A stretch of 64,000 bases of DNA from the NCBI RefSeq assembly GCF_040227235.1, contig NZ_JBELNZ010000001.1:558001-622000 (forward strand). The letters are read 5' to 3'. Shown here one piece after another: positions 16,539 to 24,766 of the stretch. Each line of letters opens with the position of its first letter. The stretch's first letter is position 1. The notes below the pieces were generated by a model. That model did no database searches, was not told where the DNA came from, and was given only the letters and a program-made list of their open reading frames with translations. Origin of the DNA: Parafrigoribacterium_A soli. Lineage in GTDB: Bacteria > Actinomycetota > Actinomycetes > Actinomycetales > Microbacteriaceae. Position numbers and translations under genes: made by a program.

Positions 16539-17322
16539 GACTCTCCTTGGTGCCCAGGTAGGCATCGATGACGCGCTGATTCTGTCGGATCTCCTCGGGC
16601 GAGCCATCCGCGATGACCGAGCCGAGATCGAGAACGGTGATGCGATCGGACAGCCGCATCACGAGTCCAACGTCGTGCTCGATGAGCAGCACGGTCATGC
16701 CCGTGGCGGCGAGTTCGCGGATCAGTTCCTCCAGCTCGCTTCGCTCCCCGGCACGAAGCCCGGATGCCGGCTCGTCGAGCAGCAGTAACTTCGGCTGCCC
16801 CACGAGAGCCCGAGCGAACTGCACCCGGCGCTGGACCCCGAGCGGCAGCTGGCCGGGATCGCGATCGGCCCAGGACTCGAGACCCACACGCCGCAGCGCC
16901 TCGTGGGAGTCATCGTAGATCTCCTGCTCCTCGCGTCGCTGTGCGGGCGTGCGCAGGGCCGCGGCAAAGATCCCCGCCCTCGTGCGTCCCGTTGCACCGA
17001 CTGCGACGTTCTCCAGCACGCTCAGCTCGGGAAAGAGCCGGGCGCCCTGGAAGACGATCGCGATACCGCGCTTCGCCCTGCGATGGGGCGGAAGCCGGTC
17101 GATTCGATCGCCGTCCAGGTACACGTGGCCGGCATCCGGGCGAAGGTGTCCGCTGATCAGACCAAACAGTGTGGACTTGCCCGCACCGTTCGGCCCGATC
17201 ACTCCTCGGAGTTCGCCTGGAGCAACCTCGAGGCTGACATCGTTGGTGGCCGCCACGCCGCCGAACGCCAACCGGAGATGATCGGCGACCAGCAGTGGGC
17301 GAGTGCCTTCTTCGCCTGCCAC
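16522..17322 (-). CDS. livG: ABC transporter ATP-binding protein LivG
   Basis: A 266-residue ATPase with Walker A GPNGAGKST, Q-loop IVFQGARLFPELSV, signature region LPLGVQRRVQFARAL (family usually LSYGEQRR), Walker B LLLLDEPASGL and H-loop LIEHDVGLVM. The signature deviates by having Pro and Val where Ser and Glu are usual. GTG 17322 follows the livK stop by 7 bp. It works with LivF, LivH and LivM. Confidence 0.92.
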   Translation of the reverse strand: MAGEEGTRPLLVADHLRLAFGGVAATNDVSLEVAPGELRGVIGPNGAGKSTLFGLISGHLRPDAGHVYLDGDRIDRLPPHRRAKRGIAIVFQGARLFPELSVLENVAVGATGRTRAGIFAAALRTPAQRREEQEIYDDSHEALRRVGLESWADRDPGQLPLGVQRRVQFARALVGQPKLLLLDEPASGLRAGERSELEELIRELAATGMTVLLIEHDVGLVMRLSDRITVLDLGSVIADGSPEEIRQNQRVIDAYLGTKESHAAHR

Positions 17323-17329
17323 GGCGCAG

Positions 17330-18559
17330 CTACTTCAGGAGTTCTTTGAACTTGGCCACCGAGTAGTCCGTCGCGAGGAAGTTTCCATCCTTGATCGAGT
17401 CAATGGCGATCCAGTCCGGCGTGAGACCGACGTGATCCTTGGCCGAGTACTTGGTCTGGCCCGTGTAGGTCAGGATGTCGAGCCCCTCGATCGCGTCGCG
17501 CAGCTTCTTGTGATCGGTGGAACCCGCAGCCTTGACGCCGGCCGACAGAACCTGGATGGCCTTCGCTGCCTCGAACGCGAACTGGGGCGGGTACGAGTAC
17601 TGATCGTTTCCGAGGGTCGACCAGCGCTTCGCGAAGTCGGCAACCATCGTCTTCAGGTCGCTGTCGGGCAGCTGAGGTCCGACGACGGCGATGTTGCTGC
17701 TCAAGTGCACGCCGTTCGTTGAAGCAACGGGCTTTCCGTCCTTGTACGAGTACAGGTTGGAGGCCTGCGACGCGGTCATGAACAGCTGCGTCTTGCTGTT
17801 TGCCGCCGCGGCTGCCCACTGGGCGGTGATGATCGACGGCGTCGGACCGGAGCCCCAGACCCAGAACGCGTCCGCACCACTGGCGAGAACATTCTGGATG
17901 AGCGGCGTGAAGTCGGTGGTCGCCGGGTCGAAGCCCTGCGAGAACACGGTGCTGATGCCGTACTTGGGACCGAACTTGGCCAGCGAGTCCTGGCCATCCT
18001 GTCCATAGGCGTCGCCATCAATGAAGGCGATCGCGACCTTCTTGAGACCCTCGTCCTTGAAGTACTTGATCTGCGCCTCGGCGTTCACTGCTCCCGTGGT
18101 GGGGATGACGAAGTCCCACGGGTTCGAGCCGTCAGCGAAGGCGTTGACGGGACCGAGAGCGAGCGTCGGGATCTCGTACTGGAGCGCCGAGGGGCCGACG
18201 GCCTGAGAGTTGGCGGTGCGAGACGACGAAATCATCGCGTCGTACTTGCCCGTCTCAGCGAGCTCGTTGTAGAGCTGCACCGAGACCGTCGGGTCGCTCG
18301 TGTCGTCGCGGAAGGTGAGCTTGATCTGGCGGCCATTGACGCCGCCCGCCTCGTTGACCTTGTCGACCTCGAGCTTGAGCGCTGCGGTCTGCGGAGCGCC
18401 GAGGATCGTGTACGGACCGGACTGGGGAAGGATGACTCCCACCTGAATCGGAGACTTATCTTTGGCTGAAGGCGCTGTGGCTCCGCCACCTCCGGTGACG
18501 CTGCATCCTGAGAGGACGAGCATGGCTGCGGCTGTGGCCGCTAGTGCGATCTTCTTCAT
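17330..18559 (-). CDS. livK: ABC transporter substrate-binding lipoprotein LivK-type
   Basis: A 409-residue type I periplasmic-binding-fold lipoprotein. Signal peptide with lipobox VLSGC (Cys at about residue 19), then the mature start IQVGVILPQSGPYTILG. It catches the ligand outside the membrane and delivers it to LivHM. ATG 18559 is preferred over the GTG at 18568 because GGAG lies about 9 nt upstream. It is the first gene of the operon. Two palindromic sites like the one controlling the nearby CoA-catabolic operon lie upstream, so the ligand is probably that pathway's substrate. Homologous type I binding proteins such as CouP bind p-coumarate. Confidence 0.9.
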   Translation of the reverse strand: MKKIALAATAAAMLVLSGCSVTGGGGATAPSAKDKSPIQVGVILPQSGPYTILGAPQTAALKLEVDKVNEAGGVNGRQIKLTFRDDTSDPTVSVQLYNELAETGKYDAMISSSRTANSQAVGPSALQYEIPTLALGPVNAFADGSNPWDFVIPTTGAVNAEAQIKYFKDEGLKKVAIAFIDGDAYGQDGQDSLAKFGPKYGISTVFSQGFDPATTDFTPLIQNVLASGADAFWVWGSGPTPSIITAQWAAAAANSKTQLFMTASQASNLYSYKDGKPVASTNGVHLSSNIAVVGPQLPDSDLKTMVADFAKRWSTLGNDQYSYPPQFAFEAAKAIQVLSAGVKAAGSTDHKKLRDAIEGLDILTYTGQTKYSAKDHVGLTPDWIAIDSIKDGNFLATDYSVAKFKELLK

Positions 18560-18619
18560 GCAAAACACTCCACATTCTTCGTTGAACTATGGTGGCGGGA
18601 AACTCAGGGATACTGAATA

Positions 18620-18632
18620 TCAGGATTCCTGT
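18620..18632. promoter_or_regulatory. Secondary operator site upstream of livK
   Basis: TCAGG-att-CCTGT has the same half-site and 3-bp spacing as the stronger sites at 18759 and 23922, with one change in the last base. It lies 60 bp upstream of the livK start, in the probable promoter. Confidence 0.5.
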
Positions 18633-18758
18633 GTATTGAGATCATTGCCTCGACCTGGGGGCGGTGTCAAGGGCGGCGGCGAGCAGCTGATTCGATCCAT
18701 TGCCCGCCTAACGTCTCTTCGTTGAGATGATGCAATTCGACGACGGAGCCGCCGAGGT

Positions 18759-18781
18759 GTGTCTCAGGTTACCTGAAACAC
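18759..18781. promoter_or_regulatory. MarR-type operator upstream of the liv operon
   Basis: GTGTCTCAGGT-t-ACCTGAAACAC is an 11-bp inverted repeat with one mismatch. The 17-nt block CAGGTTACCTGAAACAC differs by one base from CAGGCTACCTGAAACAC in the divergent promoter at 23924-23940. It sits about 200 bp upstream of livK and 35 bp after the end of the acyl-CoA dehydrogenase gene. Confidence 0.75.
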
Positions 18782-18815
18782 CACGAAGCGGCAAGCCTTT
18801 TTGGAAAGCCCCGCG

Positions 18816-19997
18816 TCAGCGAACGAAAGCGCTCAGCCCGGTCACCGCGCGCCCCACTATCAGGGTGTTCATCTCGCGCGTTCCCTCGTAGGTGTAGATG
18901 GCCTCGGCGTCGGTGAAGAAGCGCGCGACGTCATGGTCGATAACGATTCCGTTGCCGCCGACGATCTCGCGCGCGAGCGCGACGGTCTCGCGCAGGCGGT
19001 CCGCGATCCACAGTTTTGCCATGGCGGAGTCCTCGTCGCGTTCCACGCCCTGCTGCCTTCGCTCGGCCAGCCGCACGGCCATTCCGAGCGATGCCGTGAT
19101 GTTGCCCAGCATCCGGACGAGCTTGTCCTGCACGAGCTGGAAGCCGGCGATGGGACGCCCGAACTGCTGCCGCTCGAGCGCATAGGTGAGAGCGGCCTCG
19201 TAGGCGCCTGCCTGCGCGCCCGCCGCGATCCAGCCGATGTCGGGCCGGAGCGTGCGAAACAGCGCCGAGACATCCGCGAAGGATTCGATCTTCTGCAGGC
19301 GGTGCGACTCAGGCACGGAGACGTCGACGATCTCGATATCGGAGTTCGTCACGGTGCGAAGCGCGGCCTTACGCTCGATCGTCGTGAGCGTCATCCCCGC
19401 GGCGTCCGTGCGGGCCAGAAAGACCTTGACCTGCTCGTCGGCAATATCCCTGGCGAACACGGCGACGTACTCCGAGTGAGCCGCGTTGCCGATCCAGCGC
19501 TTGTGGCCATCGAGGATCCAGCGGTCGCCATCCCTCCGCGCGGTCGTCGCGAGTCCGCGCGCGACGTCGGAGCCATGGTCGGGCTCGGTGAGGGCGAAGC
19601 ATCCTGTCATCTCGAACGCGACGATCGGCGCGTCCCAGGCCGCGACCTGCTCGGGGCTCCCGCCCTGGCGCACGAGCTCGCGGAACATCGCGACCTGGCC
19701 GTGGTAGAGCATGCCGGTGCCGACATCCGTGCGCGAGAACTCGAAGTTGCGGAAGCCGTTGTAGAGGGAGCGCGCGCGACCATCCGGCCCCAGGATCGAC
19801 GGGTCGTCGACGAGTCTGAGGTCACGCAGCGCCGGGCGCAGCTGCACGGGCGACTCCGCCCGCTCCCAGTGCTCGGCGAGCACCGGCCTCAACCGAGTAT
19901 CGAGAACCTCGCGCAGGGCGCGGAGCTTTGCCACCTCGGCCCCGGTGAGCAGCTCCTCGAATCCATAGAGGTCAGACACCGGATAGAGCGCGGTCAT
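18816..19997 (-). CDS. Acyl-CoA dehydrogenase (glutaryl-CoA dehydrogenase-like)
   Basis: A 393-residue flavoprotein that introduces a 2,3 double bond into an acyl-CoA. Motifs: FALTEPDHGSD (FAD/substrate), RWIGNAAHSEY, ERQQFGRPIAGFQLVQDKL, and catalytic Glu in YTYEGTREMN near the C-terminus. It is the last gene of the CoA-catabolic operon; its ATG overlaps the amidohydrolase stop (ATGA). In phenylpropanoid clusters the equivalent enzyme desaturates the saturated phenylpropionyl-CoA side chain, letting one pathway serve both cinnamates and phenylpropionates. Confidence 0.9.
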   Translation of the reverse strand: MTALYPVSDLYGFEELLTGAEVAKLRALREVLDTRLRPVLAEHWERAESPVQLRPALRDLRLVDDPSILGPDGRARSLYNGFRNFEFSRTDVGTGMLYHGQVAMFRELVRQGGSPEQVAAWDAPIVAFEMTGCFALTEPDHGSDVARGLATTARRDGDRWILDGHKRWIGNAAHSEYVAVFARDIADEQVKVFLARTDAAGMTLTTIERKAALRTVTNSDIEIVDVSVPESHRLQKIESFADVSALFRTLRPDIGWIAAGAQAGAYEAALTYALERQQFGRPIAGFQLVQDKLVRMLGNITASLGMAVRLAERRQQGVERDEDSAMAKLWIADRLRETVALAREIVGGNGIVIDHDVARFFTDAEAIYTYEGTREMNTLIVGRAVTGLSAFVR

Positions 19998-20878
19998 GAC
20001 AACCCGAGCAACCGCACCGCGTTCTCTTTCAGGATCTTCGGCCGGGCCGCATCCTTGATATCGAGGGCAGCGAAGTCCCCCAGCCATCGCTCCGGCGTGA
20101 GGGCCGGATAGTCGGATCCGAAGAGCATCTTGTCTTGCAGGATGGTGCCGGCCTGGCGCACGAGCGCCGGTGAGAAGTACTTTGGCGACCATCCGGAGAG
20201 GTCGATGTACACGTTCGCCTTGTGCGTGGCCATCGCGAGAGCCTCGTCCTGCCACGGCACGGACGGGTGGGCGAGGATGATCGTGAGACCGGGGAAGTCG
20301 GCGGCGACGTCATCGAGCAGGATCGGGTTCGAGTAGCGCAGCTTGAGGCCGTAGCCACCGGGGAGCCCGGCACCCACGCCCGTCTGCCCCGTGTGCACAA
20401 CGATCGGCACTCCAAGCTGCTCGATCGCCGCCCACAGCGGCTTGAACTCGTCTGCGGAGGGGTCGAAGCCCTGCAGGGTGGGGTGGAACTTGAAGCCGCA
20501 CACGCCGTGGTCGTTGACGAGCCTGGTCGCGAGGTCGATCGCATCCGCGCCGGTGCGCGGGTCGACGCTGCCGAAGGGAATCAGAACATCCGGATGCCGT
20601 GCGGCACCCTCGGCGATCTCCACGCTGCTGTTCGGCTCGACGCCGGTCTGCGTGCGCGCGTCCACCGTGAAGACGACCGCGGCCATCGACTGCTCGCGGT
20701 AGTAGTCCGCGAGTTCGTCCACAGACAGTGCCCGCGGCGAGTGGCCGAAGTAGGCGTCCATGGCGTCCAGGAGGTCATCCGGCAGTGCGCGGCGACCGGT
20801 CGAGTCGAACTGCACGTGCACGTGCGTGTCGATCGCGGTAATGCTGTCGGGGTTTACTGCAGTTTCATAGCGCGTCAC
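19994..20878 (-). CDS. Amidohydrolase-2 family protein, probable aryl beta-ketoacyl-CoA hydrolase
   Basis: A 294-residue TIM-barrel metal hydrolase. Metal-ligand motifs in order: DTHVH (residues 17-21), GFKFHP, VVHTGQTG, ILAHPSVP and FGSDYP with the catalytic Asp. In established hydroxycinnamate pathways (cou of Rhodococcus, phd of Corynebacterium) a protein of this family cleaves 4-hydroxyphenyl-beta-ketoacyl-CoA to hydroxybenzoate and acetyl-CoA. The genomic setting with ligase, hydratase and dehydrogenase fits that role. The alternative is an ACMSD/resorcylate-type decarboxylase. GTG start and stop both overlap neighbours by 4 bp. Confidence 0.85.
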   Translation of the reverse strand: MTRYETAVNPDSITAIDTHVHVQFDSTGRRALPDDLLDAMDAYFGHSPRALSVDELADYYREQSMAAVVFTVDARTQTGVEPNSSVEIAEGAARHPDVLIPFGSVDPRTGADAIDLATRLVNDHGVCGFKFHPTLQGFDPSADEFKPLWAAIEQLGVPIVVHTGQTGVGAGLPGGYGLKLRYSNPILLDDVAADFPGLTIILAHPSVPWQDEALAMATHKANVYIDLSGWSPKYFSPALVRQAGTILQDKMLFGSDYPALTPERWLGDFAALDIKDAARPKILKENAVRLLGLS

Positions 20879-22485
20879 GCCGATACTCCATCCTCGAGGG
20901 TGCGTTGCCGAAGCTTGGCGAGGTCGACTTTACCTGTGCCGGTGCGCTCCAGATCGCGCAGGACGAGAACCCTGCGCGGCTTCTTGTAGCCGGCAAGTTC
21001 CGCGCCGACGTGGGCAACGAGGGCCGCAACATCGAAGGATGCCGGGTCTGCGACAGCGACCGCGGCCGAGACCAGCTCGCCCCAGCGCGCATCCGGAACA
21101 CCGAACACCGTGGTGTCCGCGACGCCTGGAAAACGCAGGATCGACTCCTCGACCTCGGCCGGATAGATCTTCTCGCCGCCGGAGTTCACGACGGTGGCAC
21201 CGCGGCCGAGCAGTTCGATGCGGCCCTCGTCGTCGACGATCCGCACGAGGTCGCCGGGGATGATGTGCCGCTTACCGCGGATCTCGACGAAGTTCGCGGC
21301 CGTCTTCTCGGCATCCTTGTAGTACCCCTTGGGCATGCCGCCGGTGAAGGCGATCTTGCCGACCGAGCCGGGGATCCCCTGCACCTCGTCCTGGTTCTCG
21401 TCGAGCACGACGGTTCCCGGGGTGAGCTGGAACAGCGCGGGAACTTCGTCGGCCGAGCGGGTGATACCGAGCCCGACCGCCCCACCCTCGGTCGAGGCGA
21501 GGATGTCGGTGATGATGAGGTTGGGCGCGAGGGCATGCAGCTGCTGCTTCGTCGAGTCGCTGAAGCGCATGCCCGAGGAGAGCACCGAGGTGAGGTGGGG
21601 CAGCTCCGTGATTCCCGCCGCCTCCGCTGCCTCGAGCAGCGGGATCGCGATCGCATCGCCCGCCACCGCAACCCGCGTGACGCCCTCATCGACGATCGCG
21701 CGAATGGCCTGATGCGGGTCGAAGCGAGCCGTCGGAAGCACGACGACCGTGCCGCCGACCAGCAGCGCATTGATCACCGTGGTGAGCGCGGTGCCGTGCA
21801 TGTACGGCGAGAGTGCGAGGGCGACCATGTGCCTCGCCTTCGGTCCAGTGGCAAGCCGCACGACGTCATCCGCGTTCTCGGGCAGCGGCAAACCGGCCGT
21901 GACGTAGGCGTTATGCACCTGCATCGTCAGCATCTGCTGCACACTCCAGACGGCGGCCCTGGGCTTGCCCGTGGTGCCACCGGTGTACATGAAGAAGTCG
22001 CTGTCGACCGGATTCTCATAGGGCAGGGGTTCGCGACTCGCGTACTCGGCGAAGTCGAGCGCTCCCGGCAGCAGCGGGGCGTCGACGTCCTGCACCTGCA
22101 GGAGCGCGATCGGGCGGTCGAGCACCTCGACCGCCTCGGCCACGACCTCCGCGAGGCTCGCGGCGTAGACGAGCACCGTGGAGTCCGAATCGTCGAGCAG
22201 GGCCGCCACCTCGCGAGCGCGATAGCGGAAGTTCAGCGAGACCGGCACGACACCGACCCTGATGGAGCCCGCGAAGGTGACGAGCCACTCCGGCTGGTTG
22301 TGCAGCAGAATGGACACCTTGTCATCGCGACCGATGCCGAGCTCCGCCAGCAGTGCGGCGAACTTCGCGCCGGCCTCATCGAACGCGGCCCGGCTGAGCG
22401 TGCCCTCCCCCACCGTGACGACCGCGGGCTCGTCGGGTTCCTCAAGCGCGATGCGGTGCCACAGGTCGGCGTAGTGCCCGTCCAT
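20875..22485 (-). CDS. AMP-forming acyl-CoA ligase, probable phenylpropanoid-CoA ligase
   Basis: A 536-residue ANL-superfamily ligase. P-loop YTGGTTGKPRA (about residues 167-177), ADE-binding region IITDILASTEGG, hinge LLGRGATVVNSGGEKIYPAEVEE and catalytic lysine in GTGKVDLAK near the C-terminus. It activates a carboxylic acid with ATP and CoA and so commits the imported substrate to the pathway. Located between the SDR and the amidohydrolase in one operon. Family cannot separate aromatic from fatty-acid substrates; the context favours hydroxycinnamate or phenylpropionate. Confidence 0.9.
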   Translation of the reverse strand: MDGHYADLWHRIALEEPDEPAVVTVGEGTLSRAAFDEAGAKFAALLAELGIGRDDKVSILLHNQPEWLVTFAGSIRVGVVPVSLNFRYRAREVAALLDDSDSTVLVYAASLAEVVAEAVEVLDRPIALLQVQDVDAPLLPGALDFAEYASREPLPYENPVDSDFFMYTGGTTGKPRAAVWSVQQMLTMQVHNAYVTAGLPLPENADDVVRLATGPKARHMVALALSPYMHGTALTTVINALLVGGTVVVLPTARFDPHQAIRAIVDEGVTRVAVAGDAIAIPLLEAAEAAGITELPHLTSVLSSGMRFSDSTKQQLHALAPNLIITDILASTEGGAVGLGITRSADEVPALFQLTPGTVVLDENQDEVQGIPGSVGKIAFTGGMPKGYYKDAEKTAANFVEIRGKRHIIPGDLVRIVDDEGRIELLGRGATVVNSGGEKIYPAEVEESILRFPGVADTTVFGVPDARWGELVSAAVAVADPASFDVAALVAHVGAELAGYKKPRRVLVLRDLERTGTGKVDLAKLRQRTLEDGVSA

Positions 22486-22490
22486 CGCGC

Positions 22491-23417
22491 TCAGTCCAGC
22501 GGAGCGAAGGTCGGACCGGAGTGCTGCGCGTGCGGCGCGAGCTCACTGTTCCACACGTCGCGGATGCCCTCGGCGCTCCAGCCGCCGTCGGCATCCCGGG
22601 TCTCGAGCACCGAGGGGTGCGCGTAGAGGGTGAGGCGGTCGCCGCCGAGTCCGATCGCCTGGCCGGTGACCGAGGCGGAGTCTGCGGACGAGAGCCAGAC
22701 GATGAGCGCGGCCACGTCATCCGGGGAACCGAGCGCGTGCTCGCGCCGTACGATCGGCGGCAGCGGCTCGCCTGCGAGGAACTTCTCGTAGACCTCGGCG
22801 TAGATCGGCATGGTGCCCGTCATCGCGGTCATGGCGGTGGGGATGACCGCGTTCACGGTGACCTCCGCTCGAGCGAGTTCGAGCGACCAGGTGCGCGCCA
22901 TCGCGACGATGCCGGCCTTGCAGGCCGCGTAGGCCGTCTGCCCGAAGCTGCCGAACTGCCCGGCGGGCGAGCCGATGAGGATGATGCGCCCGCCCTCGCC
23001 CGCTTCCTTGAAGTGCACGGCCGCCGCGCGACCGCAGGTGAAGGCGCCGCGCAAGTGGGTGGCGACGACCAGGTCGAAGTCGTCGTCGCTCATCTTCCAC
23101 ATGACCCGGTCGCGCAGCACTCCCGCGTTGGCGATCATGACATCGAGCCTGCCGAACTCGGCGACGGCGGTGGAGACGAGGAGGTCGGCGGTCTCGGAGG
23201 AGCCGACCGCGGCGACGACCACTGCGGCCCGACCGCCTGCCGAACGCACGAGCTGCGCGGTCTCTTCGGCGGCATCCGCGTCGACGTCGTTCACGACCAC
23301 GGCGGCGCCGGCGCTCGCGAGTGCAACCGCATAGGAGCGGCCGAGGCCTCGACCGCTGCCCGTGACGACCGCGACGCGACCGCTGAGGTCGATGGGAGCG
23401 CCCTCTGCGGCGCTCAC
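22491..23417 (-). CDS. SDR-family 3-hydroxyacyl-CoA dehydrogenase-like protein
   Basis: A 308-residue short-chain dehydrogenase. NAD(P) motif TGSGRGLGRSYA, NNAG-equivalent IANAGVLRDRVMWKMSDDDFD, and the active site Ser in LIGSPAG with YAACK. The segment RDRVMWKMSDDDFDLV is typical of MFE-2/HSD17B4-like enzymes that oxidise 3-hydroxyacyl-CoA. A C-terminal extension after GGDRLTLYAHP also fits that group. GTG 23417 overlaps the MaoC stop. In the pathway it would make the beta-ketoacyl-CoA used by the amidohydrolase. Confidence 0.88.
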   Translation of the reverse strand: MSAAEGAPIDLSGRVAVVTGSGRGLGRSYAVALASAGAAVVVNDVDADAAEETAQLVRSAGGRAAVVVAAVGSSETADLLVSTAVAEFGRLDVMIANAGVLRDRVMWKMSDDDFDLVVATHLRGAFTCGRAAAVHFKEAGEGGRIILIGSPAGQFGSFGQTAYAACKAGIVAMARTWSLELARAEVTVNAVIPTAMTAMTGTMPIYAEVYEKFLAGEPLPPIVRREHALGSPDDVAALIVWLSSADSASVTGQAIGLGGDRLTLYAHPSVLETRDADGGWSAEGIRDVWNSELAPHAQHSGPTFAPLD

Positions 23418-23884
23418 CGGTAGTACCTCAGCACCATGTCGACGACGCAGGCGGGCTTTGCGCCGCCCTCGATCTCGAAGGTCACGCGCGGAGCCACCTG
23501 GAAGCCGCCCGCGACCTCGTCGACCGAGAGAACCTCGCCGACGACGCGAATGCGGGAGCCCACGAGCACCGGGGCCGGGAAACGCAGACGGTCGATCCCG
23601 TAGTTGATGCCGACGCTCATCCCGGTGACCTCGAACACCTCGGCCATGAGCGGCACAACAAGGCTGAGCGTGAGATAACCGTGCACGATGGTGCCGCCGA
23701 ACGGTGTCGACGCGGCGAAGACCGGATCGAGGTGCACGGGGTTCTTGTCGCCGGAGAGTTCGGCGAAGGCCGCCACCTCCTCCTGGGTGATCGTCCTCCA
23801 CGACGAAGGTCCGAACGATCGCCCCACCACCGTGGGAAGCTCTTCGATCGGGACGGTCAGACTATCCTCAGTTGTCGAGGTCAT
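23414..23884 (-). CDS. MaoC-like enoyl-CoA hydratase
   Basis: A 156-residue hot-dog-fold hydratase. The R-hydratase signature is visible as AELSGDKNPVHLDPVFAAST...GGTIVHGYLTLSL, with the Asp and His of the active site. It hydrates 2-enoyl-CoA, here probably hydroxycinnamoyl-CoA. First gene of the operon, with AGAGGAG upstream of the ATG at 23884. The divergent operator at 23922 lies in its promoter. Confidence 0.9.
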   Translation of the reverse strand: MTSTTEDSLTVPIEELPTVVGRSFGPSSWRTITQEEVAAFAELSGDKNPVHLDPVFAASTPFGGTIVHGYLTLSLVVPLMAEVFEVTGMSVGINYGIDRLRFPAPVLVGSRIRVVGEVLSVDEVAGGFQVAPRVTFEIEGGAKPACVVDMVLRYYR

Positions 23885-23921
23885 GCGTCAACTCCTCTGC
23901 GCCATTGCAATAAGACTATGA

Positions 23922-23940
23922 TTCAGGCTACCTGAAACAC
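23922..23940. promoter_or_regulatory. Operator in the divergent maoC/marR promoter region
   Basis: TTCAGG-cta-CCTGAA (23922-23936) is a perfect 6-bp inverted repeat, followed by ACAC as at 18759. It lies between the MaoC start (23884) and the MarR start (23980), 38 bp from the first, so one bound dimer could control both directions. TAGTCT on the minus strand (about 23914) is a candidate -10 for the catabolic operon. Confidence 0.75.
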
Positions 23941-23979
23941 TGCCACAAGTCGAGACGGCTCGACCGAGTCGCCTTTCTC

Positions 23980-24474
23980 ATGAACGGACCAGGCATGACC
24001 AACCCCCGCACGGGGTACCCAGAGGGGTACCTCATCTATCTCGTCAAGCAGGTCGAGTCCGGCCTGCGGCGGCCATTCGACGAGTACATTGCGGAGCAGG
24101 GCATCTCCACCGGGGGTTATACGGCGCTCACCGTGCTGCAGAGCAGGCCCGGCATCACTTCGTCGGAACTGGCCCGACGTTCCTTTGTTCGCGCGCAGAC
24201 GATGGCCGAGACCGTGACCGGGCTCATCGATGCCGGCTTCGTCCGTCGCGAGAAGGATCCTGGCCACGGGCGGCAGTTCCTGCTCTACATCACCGAACTC
24301 GGCACGGAACGCGTCGCGGCGCTCGCGCCGGATGTCATGCGGCTTGAGTCGCAGATGACGCAGGCCCTCGGTGATGGCGAGACTGTGGAGCTGGTGCGCG
24401 TTCTGCGTGCGTGTCGGGACGCGCTCGTGGAATTGTCGCGCACCCCGTCCGACGTGAGTGCGGTCGACGCCTAG
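23980..24474 (+). CDS. MarR-family regulator of the CoA-catabolic operon (CouR/PhdR-like role)
   Basis: A 164-residue winged-helix regulator. HTH region VLQSRPGITSSELARRSFVRAQTMAETVTGLIDAGFV and wing REKDPGHGRQFLLYITELG. Divergent from the maoC-led operon, with the palindrome between them. In known cou and phd clusters a MarR repressor at this position is released by the aryl-CoA thioester. No strong ribosome-binding site is visible; ATG 23995 (MTNPRT) is an alternative start. Confidence 0.88.
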   Translation: MNGPGMTNPRTGYPEGYLIYLVKQVESGLRRPFDEYIAEQGISTGGYTALTVLQSRPGITSSELARRSFVRAQTMAETVTGLIDAGFVRREKDPGHGRQFLLYITELGTERVAALAPDVMRLESQMTQALGDGETVELVRVLRACRDALVELSRTPSDVSAVDA

Positions 24475-24656
24475 CGCACCGGTGCCACCCGCTGTGCGGC
24501 GGTGACGACGGTCACAACGACGACCAGGTGCATGAGCGCGAGCGCGAGCACCGCGGCGGGCCGTGCGGCACGCGAGCGCACGGCGCGCCATCCGAGGTAT
24601 GCGAGCGCGTAGGCGATCAGGCTCAGTGGGGCGAACGTCGTACCGCCCCGCCGCGC
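24471..24656 (-). pseudogene. Remnant of a membrane protein gene
   Basis: In the 290-bp gap before the GMC gene, the minus strand has an open frame of about 61 codons ending in TAG at 24471. It encodes two hydrophobic stretches (around LSLIAYALAYLGW and VLALALMHLVVVVTVVTAA) with a basic loop between. No ATG, GTG or TTG start lies at its beginning and a stop precedes it, so it looks like a decayed C-terminal fragment. Evidence is limited. Confidence 0.3.
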
Positions 24657-24766
24657 CTACTCCCGCGAGAGCACGGGCGGATACGGCGGCTAACTCGTGA
24701 CGAGGACTCCGCCGCGGTATCCTCGACCAACCTGGTCGGAGCTGTGATCAAAGGGGAACACGGAAT

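Noticed and set aside
16522..17322. LivG signature motif deviation (LPLGVQRR) as sign of an inactive ATPase
   Set aside because: LivG proteins often deviate from LSGGQ; Walker A, Walker B and the H-loop are intact.
20905..22626. A plus-strand open frame of 573 codons opposite the CoA ligase
   Set aside because: Composition typical of an antisense shadow; the ligase on the minus strand has P-loop and catalytic motifs.
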